A stretch of DNA of 64,000 nt from Parachryseolinea silvisoli (lineage in GTDB: Bacteria; Bacteroidota; Bacteroidia; Cytophagales; Cyclobacteriaceae), in assembly GCF_021190955.1 (NCBI RefSeq), contig NZ_JAIOAO010000005.1, positions 62,001 through 126,000 of the forward strand, written 5' to 3'. Below, piece after piece: positions 7,328-16,410 of this stretch (position 1 is the first letter of the stretch; every line of letters starts with the position of its first letter). A program made the translations under genes and the position numbers. The notes beneath the pieces are model-generated. The model saw only the letters and a program-made list of their open reading frames with translations. It searched no databases and was not told the origin of the DNA.

Positions 7328-9541
7328 TTATGGGGTTACCTTCGAAAACTGTAGCACAACGCTTGCCCTGTCTGTTGTGAGCTGTGGATTGATGCCTACC
7401 TTCATCAGGAAGTCGCCCGTGTACACGGCATCAGGGTTTACGGGGGACGTTGTACCCGGCAGCAGGTTGATCTCCCGTACGGTGTACCGCGCGGCCGGAT
7501 CCAGTCCCCTCAGCTTCACAGGCAAGGGGCTTCCTTCACCGTATCGGTTGTTTACCAGGTAGTTAAACATAACACCGGTGGCGCGTGTAGCGTCCACGTA
7601 CACCAGGGAAGCAAAGCTCCCCTGACGCGGGTCTGCCAGGCGATACAAGTCACCCTGCCAAATGACTTGCTTCAGATCATGGTAGTGGCGCAAGGCCTGC
7701 TGACAGAAGGTCAGCTCCTGCTCCTTCAACTCGCCGACAACAATGTCAAAGCCGAGCTTGCCCATCATGGCGACATCGACTTTAAACTTCAGCGGCTGTT
7801 TCCCCCACGCCGTCACGTGGTTTGACGTTGCCATCGCCGGGTAGAAATGTGAATACTCCCATTGCATAAAGATCCGCTCCAGCGGGTCCGTATTGTCGCT
7901 CGGCCAAAACTCTGTAAAGTATTGGAGCGCAGCATAGTCGACACGACCACCACCACCCGAGCACAACATCATCGGTACCTTCGGATACTTCTGGCGGATC
8001 TTCGCCAGCACATTATAGAGCCCGCGCACATACTCGATGTACAGGTGTGACTGTTGATTCTTCAGGTGCGCTGAATAAGCATTGAATATGACCGCATTGC
8101 AATCCCATTTAATATAAGCCAGCGACGGGTTTTCGGTAAACAGGTTGTCGACCACCTGGAAGACAAATTGTTGCACCGCAGGATTGCTCAGGTCCAGTAC
8201 CAACTGATTACGGAAGTAATGTTCCTCCCGCGCGGGTTGACGAATGACCCATTCCGGGTGCTTCTCATAGAGCTCACTTTTGGGGTTCACCATTTCGGGC
8301 TCGATCCAGATGCCAAACTTCACATCGTTGTTCGCGGCTTCTTTCACGAGTGAGCTGATGCCGTTGGGCAGCTTGGTGCGGTTCACGCCCCAGTCACCAA
8401 GACCTGCCGTGTCACCATTGCGGGGATATTTGTTCGCGAACCAGCCATCGTCGAGCAGGAACAGGTCCACGCCCAAACGCTTGGTATCTTTCAGCAGCCC
8501 AAACAGTTTCTGCTCGTTAAAATCAAAATAGGTGGCCTCCCAGTTGTTGAGCAACGTAAGGCGTGTGCCATGTCCATCGAGCAGCTTATAATTCCGCGCC
8601 CAGGTATGCAGCTTGCGGCTGGCGTCCCCTTTACCATGATGCGACAGCAGAAAGACAAATGCCGGCGTGGCAAATGTCTCCCGGGGCTTCAAAGTATAGG
8701 CCGACGCAAAGTTGTTCATCCCGGCCACGATGCGCAGGTTATCCTGGTAGTCCAGCTCGAGATCGATGCGGAAATTTCCGCTCCACTCCATCGCACCGTA
8801 CAATACTGTACCTTCTTCTTCCGTCGCCGGCTTGCCCGGATATATCATAAACACCGACGGCTGGAACAGGTTGGCGCGCGTGCCGAGCTTGGAGTCGAGT
8901 GTTTTGATACCATGCGTGATGCGGGACGTCTCCGGCTGCATTTCCTTGGCCCAGTCGCCGTGGTAATGTGTCAGCCAGAACTCGGATGCTTTCAGGTGCA
9001 GGTTCGCGGACGCAAACTTGTTCAGTACGACCGGGCCTTTTTCCTGGTGACTGATCTCGCTCCACTGTTCGATGACATCTTCCTGGGTATATACTTTGTA
9101 AAACAGCTTCACCGTAAACGGATATACCGGGTCTTGCAAAGTGACCGTGTACAACGCCACCTGGGGCGCTACTTCCTGTTTTGTATGCGTGACGTAGCGC
9201 AGGTCGAGCGACGTGTTGCCGTCGGCATGAGTAACGGCAATGGCAGGCTCGGCGAGATTACGCGATCCCGCAGGTGTATAGGCCGAAGCCAGGACACCGG
9301 TATACTCGGCGGTCTGGCGATAGGCCTGCGGCACTTGCGCATAGCCTGCCGCGTCGGCGAGCTTCTCGCCGTAGTACAGGATCTGCAGGTTCTTCTTGTC
9401 GTCGGCCTGCAACACCAACGCGGTATTGCGGGTCTCCATTGGAATGGTTTGGCCGGTGGCCTGCATACCGGGGTATGCCGTGCAGGCCCAGGCAGCCATG
9501 AGCCAGGCAGCGAGGGTCTTGCGTGTACAGGTTGTTATCAT
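7328..9541 (-). CDS. GH36 alpha-galactosidase, exported
   Basis: Hydrolyses terminal alpha-galactosyl residues (EC 3.2.1.22 expected). The 737-residue protein has a signal peptide (about 1-31, MITTCTRKTLAAWLMAAWAC). An N-terminal beta-sandwich precedes a (beta/alpha)8 barrel. GH36 hallmarks are LFLLDDGWFANKYPRNGDT, the nucleophile motif YIKWDCN (Asp about 480) and the acid/base motif PSDNTDPLERI (Asp about 550). The length matches bacterial GH36 enzymes of 700-750 residues. It is the last gene of PUL 1, 28 bases after the GH95 gene, and is followed by a terminator. A periplasmic site is likely because the signal is not a lipobox; the exact cleavage site is uncertain. Substrate context: galactosides that also carry alpha-fucose or L-galactose (inference from GH95). 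Confidence 0.93.
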   Translation of the reverse strand: MITTCTRKTLAAWLMAAWACTAYPGMQATGQTIPMETRNTALVLQADDKKNLQILYYGEKLADAAGYAQVPQAYRQTAEYTGVLASAYTPAGSRNLAEPAIAVTHADGNTSLDLRYVTHTKQEVAPQVALYTVTLQDPVYPFTVKLFYKVYTQEDVIEQWSEISHQEKGPVVLNKFASANLHLKASEFWLTHYHGDWAKEMQPETSRITHGIKTLDSKLGTRANLFQPSVFMIYPGKPATEEEGTVLYGAMEWSGNFRIDLELDYQDNLRIVAGMNNFASAYTLKPRETFATPAFVFLLSHHGKGDASRKLHTWARNYKLLDGHGTRLTLLNNWEATYFDFNEQKLFGLLKDTKRLGVDLFLLDDGWFANKYPRNGDTAGLGDWGVNRTKLPNGISSLVKEAANNDVKFGIWIEPEMVNPKSELYEKHPEWVIRQPAREEHYFRNQLVLDLSNPAVQQFVFQVVDNLFTENPSLAYIKWDCNAVIFNAYSAHLKNQQSHLYIEYVRGLYNVLAKIRQKYPKVPMMLCSGGGGRVDYAALQYFTEFWPSDNTDPLERIFMQWEYSHFYPAMATSNHVTAWGKQPLKFKVDVAMMGKLGFDIVVGELKEQELTFCQQALRHYHDLKQVIWQGDLYRLADPRQGSFASLVYVDATRATGVMFNYLVNNRYGEGSPLPVKLRGLDPAARYTVREINLLPGTTSPVNPDAVYTGDFLMKVGINPQLTTDRASVVLQFSKVTP

Positions 9542-9569
9542 GCGAACTAGTTATAAGTAAATCTACCGG

Positions 9570-11906
9570 TCAGTGCTTTTTTACGGGCACCTCGCGTATG
9601 ACCCCGTTTACGCGCGCGCGGGTCATCCCTCCCATCGGCGCGCGGACGGTAAACGCCGTTACTTTCCCGTCTTTCCAGGTGATGTCGACGGTATAATTAC
9701 CGCGTGCCTTCAACCCTTTGACCGTACCGCCTTGCTTCCATACGTCCGGCAGCGCGGGCAGTAAGTCAATAAAGCCATCGTGGCTTTGGATCAGCATCTC
9801 GGCGATGCCGGCGGTGGCCCCGAAGTTACCATCGATCTGGAACGGTGGGCCGGCCGACAACAGGTTGGGATACACGCCCCCACCCGCGCCGTAGTTGATA
9901 TGGGTTTGTACCGTAGGCTTGAGTATCTCCGACAATAATTTATACGAGCGGTTGCCATCTTGCAGGCGCGCCCAGAATAAGAGCTTATAGGCGATCGTCC
10001 AGCTGGGTCCGTCGTCACCACGCACGTCTAGCGTTTTACGGGCGGCGTCTGCGAGCGCGGGAGTAGCCGTCGGCGTGATCAGCGATGCCGGATACAGGCC
10101 ATAGAGGTGTGATATGTGGCGGTGGGTCGGCTCGGTCTCTTTATATTCTTGTAACCACTCCATGATGCGCCCATCGGACGCAATACGCCCGGCGGGCGGC
10201 ACGTTGGCGAGCTTCTCTTCCAGCTGCTTCCGAAATTCGGCATCGACGTTTAGCGTCTTTGTCGCCGTGATCACATTTGTAAAGAGCTCGCGCACGATCT
10301 GGTTATCGATGGTCGGGCCCATGCAAATGCTGGCATGCTTACCATTGGGCAGGTAGAATGTATTTTCCGGCGACACCGACGGCGCCGTCACCAGCCAACC
10401 CGTTGTCGGGTCGTGCATCAGCACGCTGCTGTAGAACTGCGCCGATCCTTTTAAGATCGGATAGATACTTTGGAGGTATTGGCGGTCACCCGTAAAGGCG
10501 TAGTGCTCCCACAGGTTATTACACAGCCAGCCGGAACCGGCGTTGGCCGCACCCCACGAAGCGCTTTCGCCCGGCTCGGTAAAGCCCCACACGTTAGTGA
10601 TGACGTGTGCCACCCAACCCTCGGCCTGGTAGTATGCTTTCGCGGTGCGTTGTCCCGGTTCCACCAGTCCCCGCACCAGCTCCGCCAGCGGCAAGTTCAG
10701 TTCGGACAGGTTTACTACCTCTACCGGCCAGTGGTTCATTTGTACGTTCACATCGAGGTGATAGTCGCCGTTCCAGGGCGTGCGGATATCTTTCGCCCAG
10801 AGGCCTTGCAGGTTCGGTGGCAGCAGGCCCACGCGCGTGCTGCAAATCGTGAGGTAACGACCGAACTGGAAAAACAATACCGGCAGCCCGTTGTCAGCCG
10901 TACGATCCTTTAAGAAATTCTCCAGGCGAACGTCGGTGGTCGCCGTGCTTTGCGGACCATCGAGGGCAAACGTGACACGGTTATAAAGCGCCTGATAGGC
11001 CACAATATGTTTTTTCTTTTGCTGTATATACGGACGCTTGGCCGCGGTCTCCAACTGTTGCTGTACACGCCATTCAAAGCCCGTATCGTGAAAATCCGTA
11101 CCCGCAGAGATAAACAGTGTGATTTCCGAAGCTCCTTCGATGCTCAAACCATTTCCCACTGCGCGTTGCTTCCCGCCTTTCGCCACGGCCTTTACCAGCG
11201 CTTTATAGCGCATGCCTTTGCCGTCGGTGCCATTGTCGAGCTGACCGGTCATCTGCAGTGTAGAAGCGTCCAGCGTCGTTGTTGCAGACCGTTCCGCACG
11301 GTTCAGACCAATCGTACACGACAACTGTCCAGGCTTACTCGCCGTCAGGTGTACCACGGCGACGTCGTCGCCAAAGCTGGTGAAATATTCGCGGGTATAG
11401 GTCACACCGTTGACCTGGAACGAGCAGTTGGCCACAGCATCTTGCAGCGACAACTGGCGGGTATAGGCCTGCGGTTGCGCCGAGGCCCCGGCCGTTGTAC
11501 CATACTGGAACTTCAGCACCAGGTCACCCAACGTCTGAAAACAACCGAAGGGCTCGGCGCCCGAGCCTTTGCCGGTACACACGAAGTCGCTGTTGACGAG
11601 TGCTTGCGCTTCGTCATTGCGTCCGGCGAGAATGAGGCGCCGGATCTCGGGCAGCTGTTTATGCGCCTGGTAGTTGTTGGCATCCTGGGGTGCGCCGGAC
11701 CACAGGGTGATGTCGTTCAATACGATCTTCTCTTCGGCCACGCCGCCGTCGGGCGTCATGCCCAGCCGCCCGTTGCCGAGGGGCAGAGTTTCCTCCCACT
11801 GGCGGGCCGGTTTGTCAAACCACAGGCGCAGGGGCGCTTGTTGCCCGAACGTTGTGATGTGGAGTGTCAATGCCAACAGGGTCGGCAAGAAAAGTCGCAA
11901 GAACAT
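9570..11906 (-). CDS. GH95 alpha-L-fucosidase / alpha-L-galactosidase, exported
   Basis: Inverting glycosidase releasing alpha-1,2-linked L-fucose or the chemically similar L-galactose. The frame opens at 12011, but the good start is MFLRLFLPTLLALTLHITTF at 11906, which gives a signal peptide and a 778-residue enzyme. GH95 features are the N-terminal LWFDKPARQWEETLPLGNGRLGM beta-domain, the (alpha/alpha)6 part with DVNVQMNHWPVE (active-site Asn), LWEHYAFTGDR (catalytic acid Glu) and FQIDGNFGATAGIAE (base-side Asp). All of these key residues are present. It lies between the lipoprotein and GH36 genes of PUL 1. Fucosidase and L-galactosidase activity cannot be separated by eye. Confidence 0.92.
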   Translation of the reverse strand: MFLRLFLPTLLALTLHITTFGQQAPLRLWFDKPARQWEETLPLGNGRLGMTPDGGVAEEKIVLNDITLWSGAPQDANNYQAHKQLPEIRRLILAGRNDEAQALVNSDFVCTGKGSGAEPFGCFQTLGDLVLKFQYGTTAGASAQPQAYTRQLSLQDAVANCSFQVNGVTYTREYFTSFGDDVAVVHLTASKPGQLSCTIGLNRAERSATTTLDASTLQMTGQLDNGTDGKGMRYKALVKAVAKGGKQRAVGNGLSIEGASEITLFISAGTDFHDTGFEWRVQQQLETAAKRPYIQQKKKHIVAYQALYNRVTFALDGPQSTATTDVRLENFLKDRTADNGLPVLFFQFGRYLTICSTRVGLLPPNLQGLWAKDIRTPWNGDYHLDVNVQMNHWPVEVVNLSELNLPLAELVRGLVEPGQRTAKAYYQAEGWVAHVITNVWGFTEPGESASWGAANAGSGWLCNNLWEHYAFTGDRQYLQSIYPILKGSAQFYSSVLMHDPTTGWLVTAPSVSPENTFYLPNGKHASICMGPTIDNQIVRELFTNVITATKTLNVDAEFRKQLEEKLANVPPAGRIASDGRIMEWLQEYKETEPTHRHISHLYGLYPASLITPTATPALADAARKTLDVRGDDGPSWTIAYKLLFWARLQDGNRSYKLLSEILKPTVQTHINYGAGGGVYPNLLSAGPPFQIDGNFGATAGIAEMLIQSHDGFIDLLPALPDVWKQGGTVKGLKARGNYTVDITWKDGKVTAFTVRAPMGGMTRARVNGVIREVPVKKH

Positions 11907-12020
11907 GGACAGGACAGTTTGTTTTGTACGAATAATAGGCGCTGGAATGATAATTCTACTCATTTCGGTTATGCAAATGTTTGCGGAAATCTGGAACATA
12001 CAGAAAGACAACGTTTTACG

Positions 12021-13223
12021 TTATTTACGCCAGAAGGTCAACTCACTCATATTGCTGTAGTAGCTGTCGTTGGTCGTAACATGGAGCACCCGGATGCGGA
12101 TATACCGTACCGGAGGAGCTCCCTCCAGCAAATCGACCTTGAAAGGAGCCTTGCCATCATCGTTACGGGTCACCTCTCTCAATAAGGTCCATCCTTTGGC
12201 TATTGCTTCATCCTTCCACCCCGGATCGTTCCCCGGCAGGGTTGTTTCGGCATCGGTCAGATCGTCAATTCCCCACACTTCGAAACGGTCGGGATTATTG
12301 CAGCAATCACGACCGGTTTCTTCCAGTTGCGCGAGGTTTTCAAAAACCTGTCCAAGGTCGAATGTGAAGTGATGTGGAATGGCGGAATTGCCATCGCTAT
12401 GGTAGATGTTGGGGTAACCCTGCGGTCCCACGCTACCATCCCACAGCTTGCTCACACTCGTGCCACTTTCATAGACATTCACATCGTTGGGCAAATGTAC
12501 CTCGCTAAACAACGCCTTGTTCAACGGCGTGAGAATGGGCGGGAATGTATCGTAACGCGTGACGTAAAAGGTGTCGATGGCATTGCTTACGGGAATGTAT
12601 GACGATCGGTAGCGAACGACCGTGCCCGGTTGGTAACCGTCTAACGTCACGGCGGTACCTTCACCCTGCAGCGACTGTTCGACGCGTACACCCGCCTGGT
12701 TGGTATACTCTACCACCGTTGCGACGTGAATTGTATCGCCTTGTACAAAATGCAATGTTGGGATATTGTTTCCGTCCATGGTATAGGCTTGGCCATCCGG
12801 CCGCCGGTTAAACAGGCTGGCCGCATACACCGGCCCGTAGGCACGGGCGTTCTCTACTTCCAGGGGAACGGACTTGTGTCCCTTCGCATCATACGCGTGA
12901 ACGGTAAAGTTGTATACATACTCCTGAAGTCCTGGAATGGATACGGTCATGGTATCTGCCGGATCGTGGCTGCTGGCCTCTACTTCGAGTGAGTCGCGGT
13001 GATTATTCCAATAAACCATATACTTCACAATACTGGGATCGGGGCTCGGCTGCCACGCCAGCGCCAGGCGCTGATTACCGGGGCGGTAAAAGACGTTGAT
13101 CGGCACCCCGGGGTATACAATTTCGCCGTCGTGCAGGAAGGACTCATAGTCCGTATCGAGCGACTCACAGGCCGCCAGACCGGCTACCAGCACTATGATA
13201 AAGATTTTTATACGTGTCGTCAT
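12021..13223 (-). CDS. DUF4998-like surface lipoprotein with C-terminal discoidin-like domain
   Basis: A 400-residue lipoprotein (IKIFIIVLVAGLAAC, lipobox LAAC) that probably binds glycan at the cell surface. The N-terminal half resembles DUF4998: an FN3-like unit with GNQRLALAWQPSPDPSIVKY and YVYNFTVHAYDAKGHKS. The C-terminal ~150 residues resemble an F5/8-type-C (discoidin/CBM32-like) domain: LWDGSVGPQGY, HHFTFDLGQVFENLAQLE, then RFEVWGIDD and PVRYIRIRVLHVT. It lies 26 bases after the DUF4959-type lipoprotein gene inside the PUL 1 operon, a common place for such proteins next to SusD. No enzyme motif is seen. Domain names come from recalled family patterns, not from a search. Confidence 0.8.
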   Translation of the reverse strand: MTTRIKIFIIVLVAGLAACESLDTDYESFLHDGEIVYPGVPINVFYRPGNQRLALAWQPSPDPSIVKYMVYWNNHRDSLEVEASSHDPADTMTVSIPGLQEYVYNFTVHAYDAKGHKSVPLEVENARAYGPVYAASLFNRRPDGQAYTMDGNNIPTLHFVQGDTIHVATVVEYTNQAGVRVEQSLQGEGTAVTLDGYQPGTVVRYRSSYIPVSNAIDTFYVTRYDTFPPILTPLNKALFSEVHLPNDVNVYESGTSVSKLWDGSVGPQGYPNIYHSDGNSAIPHHFTFDLGQVFENLAQLEETGRDCCNNPDRFEVWGIDDLTDAETTLPGNDPGWKDEAIAKGWTLLREVTRNDDGKAPFKVDLLEGAPPVRYIRIRVLHVTTNDSYYSNMSELTFWRK

Positions 13224-13249
13224 AATAGTAGTCTTCTAATCTTCAGGTA

Positions 13250-14476
13250 TTATTCAGGTTTACCAAAGAGGGTAATTTCCATGGCGTGCGCAAAGTCACC
13301 GTTTGACCACGTTTCCGAAACGGCGAGGCGTACGAATTTCACGGGCTGACTGTTAATGGGCACGTTGAAGTTTATACCCGCCAGCACAAAGGCGGCATCC
13401 TGTGCATTTGTCGCGCCGGGTGGCAGGCCTGACGGCGGCTCGGGAAACTTATAATTCGCGAGGTTCACCCAGTCCCCCACAACTGTCCCTATTTCAGAGG
13501 TAAGCGGTAACACAGCGTCTTGCGGCGAGCTCACCGATGATCCCCACAGCGTAAACGTACGGGGGTTGCCGTGACTATACGTAAACTCCGCGGTACGTTC
13601 GTAGAGGACAAAGCGGCTTAACTGAAAATTACCGCCCAATCCAAATGTGCAGACGATGGGCAGCGGCCCGCCAGGCGCAGTGTGCCATCCAGCGGAGTAT
13701 GCGTCCACCTTGTTGTCCCATAAATACGGAAGATCCCAGCCGTAGGCAATCTCGTTATCGCTGGGCAGTTTGTACGCAAAAAACTGTTGTTTGTCAAGTA
13801 CCTGCTCGAACAGCGGTGTGAGCTCCTGCCGCAATGTATCGGACACGTTACCAAACTCATCTGTTATATAGACACCGAAGGAACGTGGTATATCGCGAAA
13901 GCCGCGGACGGAATGATTAATCGAGTCGGTAGCGGTATACAGTTGGTCCACGATCTCCTGTTGTTGTGTGACCGAGTCATAGGTAATGACCACAATGCCG
14001 ACCGTTTCCTCCAATGGATTCCTGGCGATAATGTTCAAACCACCGAAATCGGGCGAGATCTCGAGTGTAGGACGTATCATGAGATAGGGTGGCGTATCCG
14101 GATGCACTTTTACGACGACAGGGTCGGACTTTACATTGGCGCGGCTTACGGCCCACAGGGTCACGTCGTAGTCCTGACTTTGCGCAAAGCCACGTACAGT
14201 GACCGTGTCGGAGTAATAGCTCGACTTGACCTGGCGTGTTTTTACGTCGTTGATCTTATACTCCGCCTGCACGTAGAGCAGGTTTTCAGAGGTTGGCAAT
14301 GTATAGGTGATGTGTGCGCCGCCGTGGAAGTTATGCACTTCCACGTTCGAGACCGGCAGCGGTTTTGACGTGTCGGTCGATACCGGGTCTACGTAACGGC
14401 CGCCTTCCTCGCAGGCTGTCAGCAGCGCCAGGAACAGGACCGGCAGCAAGAATATAAAATAAACATTCTGTTTCAT
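13250..14476 (-). CDS. DUF4959/DUF5000-like surface lipoprotein
   Basis: Glycan-binding-type lipoprotein of the SusE/SusF position. The frame extends into the SusD gene, but the signal MKQNVYFIFLLPVLFLALLT with lipobox LTAC starts at 14476 (an ATG two codons earlier at 14482 is also possible), giving about 408 residues. An N-terminal FN3-like domain (LPVSNVEVHNFHGGAHITYT) and a middle domain (RPTLEISPDFGGLNIIARN) are followed by a C-terminal discoidin-like domain (NFQLSRFVLYERTAEFTYSH, then RTFTLWGSS and PVKFVRLAVSETWSNGDF). This order fits the DUF4959-DUF5126-DUF5000 proteins often encoded after SusD. The start is 10 bases after the SusD stop. Its ligand is unknown, presumably the PUL 1 glycan. 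Confidence 0.82.
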   Translation of the reverse strand: MKQNVYFIFLLPVLFLALLTACEEGGRYVDPVSTDTSKPLPVSNVEVHNFHGGAHITYTLPTSENLLYVQAEYKINDVKTRQVKSSYYSDTVTVRGFAQSQDYDVTLWAVSRANVKSDPVVVKVHPDTPPYLMIRPTLEISPDFGGLNIIARNPLEETVGIVVITYDSVTQQQEIVDQLYTATDSINHSVRGFRDIPRSFGVYITDEFGNVSDTLRQELTPLFEQVLDKQQFFAYKLPSDNEIAYGWDLPYLWDNKVDAYSAGWHTAPGGPLPIVCTFGLGGNFQLSRFVLYERTAEFTYSHGNPRTFTLWGSSVSSPQDAVLPLTSEIGTVVGDWVNLANYKFPEPPSGLPPGATNAQDAAFVLAGINFNVPINSQPVKFVRLAVSETWSNGDFAHAMEITLFGKPE

Positions 14477-14486
14477 AAGCATGATG

Positions 14487-16397
14487 TTACCAGTAAGGAT
14501 TTTGAACCAGGTTGGGGTTAACCACCAGGGCGTTTTGTTTGATCGGCCATAAGTAGTCACGCAGGCCAAAGTTGGGAATGATCACGGTGGTCGGCTGATA
14601 ATACCGTGACGGTTCTTCTTCGTACACGCTCCATCCCTGCATGGGCCGGCTCAGCACTTGTTGCAGCTCTTTCCAGCGCCGGAGATCCCACCCGCTCTGG
14701 GCTTCAAAACACAGCTCGATGCGTCGTTCCTGGTGAATGATCTGACGCAAGCCATCCTGATTTTGATATTTGTTGGGATGGGTGGAATGCGCTGACCACG
14801 CAGCCTCCACAGTCGGCAGTCCGGCCCGCAGGCGTACGGCATTGAGATAGGTATATACTTCTTCGCCCGGGCCGTTGACCTCATTCAGGGCTTCTGCATA
14901 CAATAAATACAATCCGGCGAGCCGCATCATAGGCAACCGGAAATGCACGGGCTGAAAGCCGTCATCGTATACCGACAGATAGTGCACCAGTTTCTTCGGC
15001 CAGTAGCCTGTGATGTTAATGGTATTGCGATCTTTCGGTCCGGCGAGGCCCGATACACCCCGCGCCTGCACGTAGAACGATTTATCCGGATCCAACTGGC
15101 CGTTGCCATACCAGATGCCACCGTCAAACGCCAGGCTGGCATAGAAGCGTGGCTCCCGTCCAAAGTGTCCCCGGATTGTTTGATATCCTTGCTGGATGTA
15201 GTAACGTGTGTCGGGACCACCACTCTGTATGTCGTACCGGTTGGCGTAATCCCAATTCTTATCTTCCTGAATGGGCACACCATGTTCGGTATAAAACAGG
15301 TCGGTTGTCGACAGCGGCACGGCAAAGGTCGAGGGGTTCGAGAATATGTTGACGGCAGCCAATTTGGTCATCCGTGGAGTAGCATAGCCCTGGTGGTCAA
15401 ACGTGGGGTTAAGTGCCCAGATGAGCTCCGAATTCAAATCCCAACGCTCGGTCACAGCATTCTGGATGGTCAGCACCTGGCGCAAGGCCTCGGGCAGGTT
15501 GGAAATGTTGGCTGGCTGAATAAAGGTATATAACCGTAGGCCCTGTTCTTCACACGCCTGAATCGCCTCGCGGCAGGCGTCTGCCGCCCGCGCCCATTTA
15601 CCGGCATCGTACGCTTGCGGGAATAGTACCACGCCATCCTTGTCTTTATAGTCGGCGTAGTCAGGGTTGCCATTAAACAACGGGCTGGCCGCTGTCATCA
15701 ATACTTCCGCCTTCACCGAGAGCGCGATGAGGCGTGTGGCACGCCCCAGTTCACGTGCCTGGTTTGTAATGACCGGTGGCAGATCTACCGCAGCCTCGTC
15801 TAACAACCGCACGATATAGTGGAAGACCGAGTCCAGGGGCTCACGCTTCACGCGCACGTCTTCCACTTCTGCCGAGATAGGAATATTTTTATCGACAATC
15901 GGCACGGGACCATACTTGCGCACCAGCAAATAATGATAGTATGCTTTCAGGAACTTTACCTCGGCAATCCACCGCGTCTTTTCGGCGGGCGACAGATCGA
16001 TCGGCTGATCGATTCCTTCCAGCATGGTATTGCAGATGCGGATGGAGCGGAACATACTATAATTTCCGTTCTCGCCGTCCCAGCTGTTTAGCCCGGGTGA
16101 TCCTGCATTCTGCGTACCGCGGATCAGGTTAAACCCGGTCTCGTTGATGGGATGCTGCGACAAGTTGTTGGGATAGATAATCTCTGACGACGTCGTAAAG
16201 CCTGCGTTGGTCACGTTGTCCGCGCCGCGTTGCAGGTACGCATAACACGAGAAGAGATAGTTCTCGGCTTCGTTCCGGTTGTGAAAAGCATATTCCAGTG
16301 TTCCGACGTTCTCAGGCGTCACGTCGAGGTAATCGGAGCACGACACACCCAACAGCAGCGCTGCGAGCGTACAAATAAAGGCTGTTAATCGTTTCAT
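14487..16397 (-). CDS. SusD/RagB family glycan-binding lipoprotein (PUL 1)
   Basis: Outer-membrane lipoprotein that closes the SusC channel as a lid and binds the incoming oligosaccharide. The 636-residue protein has a lipobox (LAALLLGVSC) followed by SDYLDVTPENVGTLEYAF, the typical SusD start. Tetratricopeptide-like helices are visible (AEVKFLKAYYHYLLVRKYGPVPIVDKN), as are the C-terminal features MRLAGLYLLYAEALNEVNGP, YLNAVRLRAGLP and RRIELCFEAQSGWDLRRWKE. It is somewhat longer than the usual 500-600 residues. The start is 13 bases after the SusC stop, the conserved SusC-SusD order. Confidence 0.95.
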   Translation of the reverse strand: MKRLTAFICTLAALLLGVSCSDYLDVTPENVGTLEYAFHNRNEAENYLFSCYAYLQRGADNVTNAGFTTSSEIIYPNNLSQHPINETGFNLIRGTQNAGSPGLNSWDGENGNYSMFRSIRICNTMLEGIDQPIDLSPAEKTRWIAEVKFLKAYYHYLLVRKYGPVPIVDKNIPISAEVEDVRVKREPLDSVFHYIVRLLDEAAVDLPPVITNQARELGRATRLIALSVKAEVLMTAASPLFNGNPDYADYKDKDGVVLFPQAYDAGKWARAADACREAIQACEEQGLRLYTFIQPANISNLPEALRQVLTIQNAVTERWDLNSELIWALNPTFDHQGYATPRMTKLAAVNIFSNPSTFAVPLSTTDLFYTEHGVPIQEDKNWDYANRYDIQSGGPDTRYYIQQGYQTIRGHFGREPRFYASLAFDGGIWYGNGQLDPDKSFYVQARGVSGLAGPKDRNTINITGYWPKKLVHYLSVYDDGFQPVHFRLPMMRLAGLYLLYAEALNEVNGPGEEVYTYLNAVRLRAGLPTVEAAWSAHSTHPNKYQNQDGLRQIIHQERRIELCFEAQSGWDLRRWKELQQVLSRPMQGWSVYEEEPSRYYQPTTVIIPNFGLRDYLWPIKQNALVVNPNLVQNPYW

Positions 16398-16410
16398 AGG
16401 GATGATGCGA

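Noticed and set aside
8570-9550. 326-residue open frame on the plus strand inside the GH36 gene
   Set aside because: Shadow of the GH36 coding sequence, rich in Arg/His/Gly with no family features.
10950-12185. 411-residue open frame on the plus strand across the GH95 gene
   Set aside because: Antisense to GH95 coding sequence with all catalytic motifs intact; no recognisable protein.
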